Source: Periconia sp. R9002
Lineage: Eukaryota; Ascomycota; Dothideomycetes; Pleosporales; Periconiaceae
Assembly (NCBI GenBank): GCA_023627715.1
Contig: JAMAHW010000008.1
Span: 186,001-250,000 of the forward strand
Length of the DNA: 64,000 nucleotides
Reading direction: 5' to 3'
Both the position numbers and the translations under genes were made by a program. Under the pieces are notes generated by a model, which worked only from the letters and a program-made list of their open reading frames with translations, had not been told where the DNA came from and did no database searches. Position 1 is the first letter of the stretch. Each line of letters starts with the position of its first letter. Of this stretch, positions 58,801 to 64,000 are shown piece by piece.

Positions 58801-60380
58801 GGTGGTGGTTTCGTACGTCCTGATACTTGGATACAAGGTGGGCAAGCTGGACGGCATGAAATCGAAACAGGCAAAAGGCCGATGCGGGATGAGGCAGCTC
58901 TTGGTCGGGCTAGGTCAAGATTGCAGGTCAAGTGTGAAGTTGGAAGGGGGGGGAGGCAGCAAGGGCTTAGTTGATTTATTTGTTGTAGCCAAATGAGGAA
59001 GTGAGCAAGTGATGAAGGATAGATGGAGTGCAGACTGGAAGCACGGATTAGCTGTCGTCAGTAGAGCACAGATGTGGTGTTGAAGAGAAAGTGCGTGAGT
59101 ATGGATGGATTGATTCATTGTGTTGTTGTGATGGAGCGGCCATGCAGTGGGCCATGCGACGGGACGGGCAGGCGCGAGGGCACCCGAGGCAGGAGCGGCC
59201 CAGCAAGCGCGCACCGCATGGTCGCGATGCGATGGACGACCCCAAGATCAACAGCAACAACAGCCATGAATGACAGCAGCGCAGGCAGCTAGCTCTTCTC
59301 TTGTCGGTGCAGCGTGCGCGTGGGCAGTGGCGTGGCAGCAGCGGCGGCGGCGAGCTGGAGAAGAGCTCGCTGATGTGTATACAGGTGCAGTAGAGTAGGT
59401 GGGAGACAGAGAGTGGACTACTCACGTTGGACTCGCGGCGGGATGGGATAGGATGGGTGGTTGGTGGGATTGGAGGTGGAAGCTTAGTAAATGCTGCGTC
59501 AGGACGGACAAGGCGATTTAAATAGCTGTTCGGCGATGGCGGCGGGAATTGGGGGAAGACTGGAGAACGACATGATCCGAAAAGGACGGGTGGCGCCTAG
59601 CCCCAGCCAGCCATATCGTCTCCCAAGTCACGGCACACTACGGCACAGCACCACAACATGACTATTCCCGCTGTATTGCACCAGTTAGGCTTCGCATGAA
59701 ATATTTTATTGCCTGCAAAGTGGAGCCATCCATCCTGCCCTGCGGCTTGATTAATTCCTCCATCTGCCGTGGCCGCGACAACGTCGTCGTCGTCGTCGTC
59801 GTCGAAAAAGCGAAAGAGCAACCACTGCTGACCAATCTCTCTTGGCATGCCCACTCTGTCCGGAAGCAGACTAATGCTCCCGATTCGTGCAGTAGACAGC
59901 CTTTGCCAACAGCAAACACCAAGTCTACCCCCGTCCTATTATCTACCTCGCATATTCGCTTTGTCACATCGAGTAAATAATAATCGCTACTCGCAGATTT
60001 GCACTTTTCCACTCATTCCCTCGCCCTGTCGGCTCCCGCACGCATGGCAAAAAACCCGCCCCTTACGGACCAATCAATTCGGCGTAATGTAATCTATCCA
60101 TAATATCCTGTGGGCCCGAGCGTGGCCCCATTCAACCCATCTTCCCGATTCGCATGTCTACCGACACCTGCACCCAACCCTACATACCACTGTCTGCTTC
60201 CTCCCAACTCTACCTACCTCCATTCATCAAATCATCCATTTTCCAATGGCCCTATTCGCTAGACCTTGCTCTGCCCAGTACGTTCCTCCAATGGCGCCGT
60301 CGTCGCCGATACACCCAAAGACCTATTCCAAGCCATCAATCATGTTGTCAACATCATGCCTCTTCTATTCCTAACATGAG
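58801..60380. other. divergent promoter region of bZIP and PCD genes
   Basis: 1.6 kb between divergent genes. It is rich in short repeats: an 8-G run near 58947, a (CGT)7 microsatellite at 59782-59803 and GCAGCGGCGGCGG near 59335-59350. Long bZIP leaders are common in fungi, and small upstream frames exist here, but I cannot assign one. Confidence 0.45.
59782..59803 (+). repeat. (CGT)7 microsatellite
   Basis: Seven CGT units in a row in the divergent region between the bZIP and PCD genes. Confidence 0.85.
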
Positions 60381-60911
60381 ATGGATTGCAGAATTTCTTT
60401 GCGGCATAATCTGCCCTTCAGATCTCGCACAAAAGCTACCTGCACGTTACGACATCCAACTAACTATCCTTCATGCAACCGTCTCCTTGTACATGTGACG
60501 CCCATTACACCGTCAGCATACTCTTGTCAAACGCGAGCATTGTCGCGCCTAACGCCCTCCTCTCGGCCGAGCGTCAGTTCCCCCAGCTTGTCTGAAATCA
60601 GATTTTCTGCAGGCCAACCCGATGATCTACCCAGCCGTCTTATGGAGCTCGCGGCATGGAATGTCACGCCCTCCAAATCTGGCATCACCCGTCAGTTCAC
60701 GTTCCGCACCTTCAACGATGCATGGCGTTTCATGAACGTGGTCGCTGAAGAATGTAAAGCCAAAAGGCACCATCCCTCTTGGTCGAATCTCTACAATCAA
60801 GTCACCATTGAATGGACCACGCACAGGCCCCAAGGGCTCAGCATCAAAGACGTCGAAATGGCCGCGTTTTGTGATCGAGCTGCTGATGAGATCGGCCTCA
60901 AGATCCAGTAA
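60381..60911 (+). CDS. pterin-4a-carbinolamine dehydratase (PCD)
   Basis: Dehydrates 4a-hydroxytetrahydropterin in pterin recycling. 176 residues, single exon. The C-terminal 105 residues form the PCD/DCoH domain: WNVTPSKSGITRQFTFRTF, then WRFMNVVAEECKAKRHHPSW with the HHP motif, then NLYNQVTIEWTTHRPQGLS and IKDVEMAAFCDRAAD. The His residues of the active site (HHP and the TTH His) are present. The first 70 residues are rich in Arg, Ser and Cys with no acidic residue until late, which could be a mitochondrial targeting segment. Filamentous fungi have few pterin-dependent hydroxylases, so its cofactor client is unclear. An upstream spliced exon cannot be excluded. Confidence 0.87.
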   Translation: MDCRISLRHNLPFRSRTKATCTLRHPTNYPSCNRLLVHVTPITPSAYSCQTRALSRLTPSSRPSVSSPSLSEIRFSAGQPDDLPSRLMELAAWNVTPSKSGITRQFTFRTFNDAWRFMNVVAEECKAKRHHPSWSNLYNQVTIEWTTHRPQGLSIKDVEMAAFCDRAADEIGLKIQ

Positions 60912-63398
60912 ACCAGTAGACACTGTGACCATGCTAGCGCCCTTCCACAGCGATTACTCAACTTCGTAAGGCACACGCGTAAAACATATTTTGCACAGAT
61001 GTGGAAAGTAGCAAAACGCCCGAATTGGATTATCGGCTGAGCGGGGATAACGGCTGTTAAATCCGTACGATACATCGGTGCATGGGTGTATACGAAGGCC
61101 AAGCGTATGGGCGCGAGTAAACATCGTCGATACCAACGACATTTTCCGACAGCCAACTCAGCAACCGAATCGTGTTTACTTCTTGAAGAAGAAAACCCGC
61201 ACTCCGCAAGCTTTGCGGGGACAAGCGACTACATACCATGCATGGATGCCGGATCGTTCAACGTTCCGGTTTGTCATGCATTTGTCATCGATCAGCCAAT
61301 GATCCAGATTCCCACCACAATCAATTTCATTCGTTTATTTCGCCGTTTGTTGTCACTTATAGAATAATTACCAATCACGACCTTGTACGACGTTGTCTTG
61401 TTCAAGCCAAGCACATGTTGCGTGTTCGGGGGGTTTGCGGAAATCCACCGTCACCCATGGGCGACACTTTTCACGAAATACAGAACGATGCCCGGCTCTT
61501 TTTGTCTCTCCGGGCCCTGAGTCTGCTCCTTGTCCGTTGGTTTCCACCGGCATATTTTGCATGATCCCGGCTTTCAGTATTCTGTAGTTTTTTACGCCTT
61601 GTACATTGTTGCCCGATTAGTTTGTACTTGATATGATCACTCACCAAGCTTATTCAAGCGTTTGATTCGAATATCACACGAATCTTCCGGCAGCTTGATC
61701 GGATATACGTTACATTGGTATTAACATGACCGAGCCAACTCTCCTTTCTTCACACTTTCATAGGTACATGGTGGTGTCAACCAGCGTGTAGTCCGATTCT
61801 CTAAACTGTGAACCGACCCTACTTTATCAACCATTTAAAACCATGTATGGAGATTTGTTGGTCCTATAGATCACCGCATCGTGCAAGCAGAATCTCTTAG
61901 ATTGAAACGGAGAACGACAAAGTATCCAACCGGTTTGACCGCCCGGGCGGCGTAGCACTGTTCCGCAACAGCGTCTTCTAGCAGCGCACTTTTCACCCCC
62001 TTGCCTTGGCTTGCTAAGGAGGAGGCGTAGCCCGCTTCCCCTCAGTCTGACCCACGCCCCATGACCCGTGAAGAGAGCGTGCAAAAACATGCTGATTCTT
62101 CGGTGCAAGCGATTCCGGGCAAAGATTCGCGTCTTATCGACACAAGTCGAGCAATCCCGACGACTCCGCGATACCTAACCAACCACGACCCGAGCGCGAT
62201 CGCAGTGTGTGAGGATCTGCCCGAGGCCGAAGAGCGACGCCATCAATCGGGAGCCACGTATTCTTTGACAAGACAAGACAAGCAGCAGCAGCGCATAGCG
62301 GTAACTCTAAAGACGAGACTCCGAGCTGAGGACTTTCGCGGTTTCGAACCGGTGTTGACCGGTCAAAGCTAGCCCTACTTCTCACACAGTAACTCAGTGT
62401 TGACAAGAGCAAAAGAACTTCATCCTTCCTTGGATACGACCTCCACTCGACATAACCTAGAAATGTAGCAAGCACCTCCTCGTGGGCTGCCGCCGGCTCG
62501 GGGGATTCTCTCTAGCCAGCCGTTGGGGCATACATGACGCGTTTCCGCTCTCTAGTACCCTCTCCTCATGCTCCACACGGAACTCTCCTCATCTTTTGTC
62601 AGACATGTCGAGGCTCTAGTCGAGATAGATGCCTAGGATTGCGCTCTCACCGCGCAAAGAGAAGATGCTGATCTTGTAGGCCATAGAGCAGTCTCGAATC
62701 CAACAGCAACCGTTGCACTTTCCGTCCTGGTCCTATCCTCGTCGTTGTCCTCGCTATCACGATCACGCTCGTCACCGTTACAATAAAACTGTAGTAGACC
62801 GTTGACGAAATGCCTTGCGCTGCGCACCCGAGGTATACCACGGGGCTTTCATCGTTGTCGATAATCATGCACAACCATGCATGTCTCTGGCTTGTTCAAC
62901 CTTTTGAGTCCGGGGGCTGAATGATAGAGAAGTTGGATAGTCGGGGAAGCTGAAAGGGCATTTGTATCTTGATCTTGTGGTGAGGGAACATGGACGGATG
63001 GTATTGACTATTGTTCACCATCATACCTACATGCCTTTTCACGGAATGTAGAGGTTACGGTACCCGTTAAAAGCTTTTCTTCCTTTGTTTTTTATTGTAT
63101 GGTGCGAAGGAAGGAAATAAAAGTTAATCGAACAAAATAACTCCCATTCCGTGTTTAAAAAATCTTAGTTTAAGTCCACTTCTACACATGGTTTTATTCG
63201 AGTAAAAACCAATGAAGCGAAAAGGAATGATTTCAACTACAACATGTATAATAGGACCGCTCACTCCTCCCATCGCGAATTTCGCATCAAAAGACCGAAC
63301 GAAGAACAAAAAAACCCCCCTCCACCCCCTCTGTCTCAGCGCTCCACTCACTTGAAATGACCAAGTTCACCCACCTCCTTCTTCAAACCGTAGCCCCC
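60912..63398. other. intergenic, no supported gene
   Basis: 2.5 kb, the longest empty stretch. Short frames occur on both strands (for example 62061-62372 and 62134-62475, which overlap antisense), none with motifs. The 3' half contains the ARP8 3' flank. I see no tRNA, repeat or transposon. Confidence 0.45.
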
Positions 63399-64000
63399 TC
63401 ACCAAGCAAACATGCACTTGTTGTTAAGCAGCCGGCTACCCAGGACATCGTACTCAGCACGACTCACCCAACTATCATTCCCCGACGCGCTGAGACGGCC
63501 AAAAACGCTCGCCCCCTTCCAAATGACGACCTGGGGATCAAACTCTCGCGGCGGCAAGCCAACCAGGATCTCCTTGCCGTAGAACGGACGCAGCTCGCGG
63601 AGGCGGGTCTCGAGGAACGCGCCGAGCCCAGGCGTCTTGGACGCGCCGCCGACGAGCATGATGCCGCCGAAGAAGTCGCGCAGCTTGCGGTCGTCGCCGC
63701 GCGCGCCCTGGGTGAGGGATTCGAGAATGGCTTGGTCGAGCGGCATGATGGGAAGCGTCTTGTCGCGCTCTTCGGCAATTTTGGTCTTCTCGAGGACCGG
63801 GTCGTGGAAGATGAGGGGGCGGTCGGCGTCGCCCATCGGCGTGTCGCGGTCCGGGTTGGGCGTGTTGGTGCCTTCGGGGGCCGGCGAGCCGGCGACCGAG
63901 GAGCGAGGTGTGTTTTCTGTGTCGTTGAGGCGGCTGAGGTGATTGAGTTGGGCGGTTGCTCGTTGTGGGGTTGCGGCGGCTGCTGCTGCTGCGGGGACGC
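63399..64000 (-). CDS. ARP8: actin-related protein Arp8, C-terminal part (5' end outside window)
   Basis: Subunit of the INO80 chromatin-remodelling complex, nuclear. Only the last 200 codons are in the window; the gene continues past the right edge. The visible part begins in an Ala-rich low-complexity insert, then a Pro/Thr linker. It is followed by the actin-fold C-terminal lobe: LPIMPLDQAILESL, RKLRDFFGGIMLVGGASKTPG, FDPQVVIWKGASVFGRLS and the family ending YDVLGSRLLNNKCMFAW. The inserts and the CMFAW-type terminus separate it from actin and other ARPs. No intron is needed in this part. Confidence 0.92.
   Translation of the reverse strand, partial: VPAAAAAAATPQRATAQLNHLSRLNDTENTPRSSVAGSPAPEGTNTPNPDRDTPMGDADRPLIFHDPVLEKTKIAEERDKTLPIMPLDQAILESLTQGARGDDRKLRDFFGGIMLVGGASKTPGLGAFLETRLRELRPFYGKEILVGLPPREFDPQVVIWKGASVFGRLSASGNDSWVSRAEYDVLGSRLLNNKCMFAW

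Noticed and set aside
60154..60498. 114-codon open frame overlapping the PCD gene
   Set aside because: It overlaps the PCD gene in another frame and has low-complexity content without any domain.
62061..62475. Pair of antisense open frames of about 105 codons
   Set aside because: They overlap each other, with no family features or splice signals that extend them.

Overview
The window is 64 kb of nuclear DNA from a filamentous ascomycete (Pezizomycotina). Genes are split by short introns (mostly 50-85 nt, GT...AG). The gene set includes fungal-specific families: a PTH11-like rhodopsin-domain protein, a DUF3176 membrane protein, a fungal_trans transcription factor, a KapC-type bZIP and an Hri1 family protein. 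Dothideomycetes is my best guess for the class, but that is inference. I found no tRNA, rRNA, CRISPR array or intact transposon. I could support 24 protein-coding loci by rebuilding exons from in-frame splice junctions. One of them looks like a pseudogene, and two run off the ends of the window.

Layout. 1-16 kb: a TDT-family organic-anion transporter (cut by the left edge), a rhodopsin-domain membrane protein, the 2317-residue CCR4-NOT scaffold NOT1, and an aldo/keto reductase. 17-24 kb is the most accessory-looking part: a decayed DUF3176 gene with a frameshift and an LTR-like interruption, an AT-rich degenerate block, then a zinc-independent alcohol dehydrogenase-like gene whose 3' coding end overlaps the 3' coding end of a C2H2/fungal_trans regulator. 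25-33 kb: an F-BAR/SH3 cytokinesis protein (Cdc15/Imp2/Hof1 type) and a leucine-rich-repeat protein in tandem. 33-40 kb: a coiled-coil protein of unknown role, ribosomal protein eL13, an Hri1 family protein, and an unrecognised protein with three copies of a 47-residue unit.

42-49 kb is a compact housekeeping block: Lunapark (ER junctions), Mzm1 (complex III assembly), Slt11/Ecm2 (spliceosome), Erg6 (ergosterol) and pyruvate dehydrogenase E1 beta, with two divergent promoters and one 77-bp convergent gap. 50-64 kb: an F-box-like protein, Yip1 (ER-Golgi traffic, with a GC-AG intron), holocytochrome c synthase, a KapC-type bZIP factor, a pterin carbinolamine dehydratase and the C-terminal part of Arp8 (INO80 complex), cut by the right edge.

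The genes do not form a biosynthetic cluster or obvious operon-like system. Most are conserved single-copy cellular genes. The less explained material is the 47-residue repeat protein, the decayed DUF3176 locus, and the promoter repeats of the dehydrogenase gene. I did not find a convincing new multi-gene system. Exon boundaries are my own manual calls, checked for frame and total length divisible by three, not transcript data.
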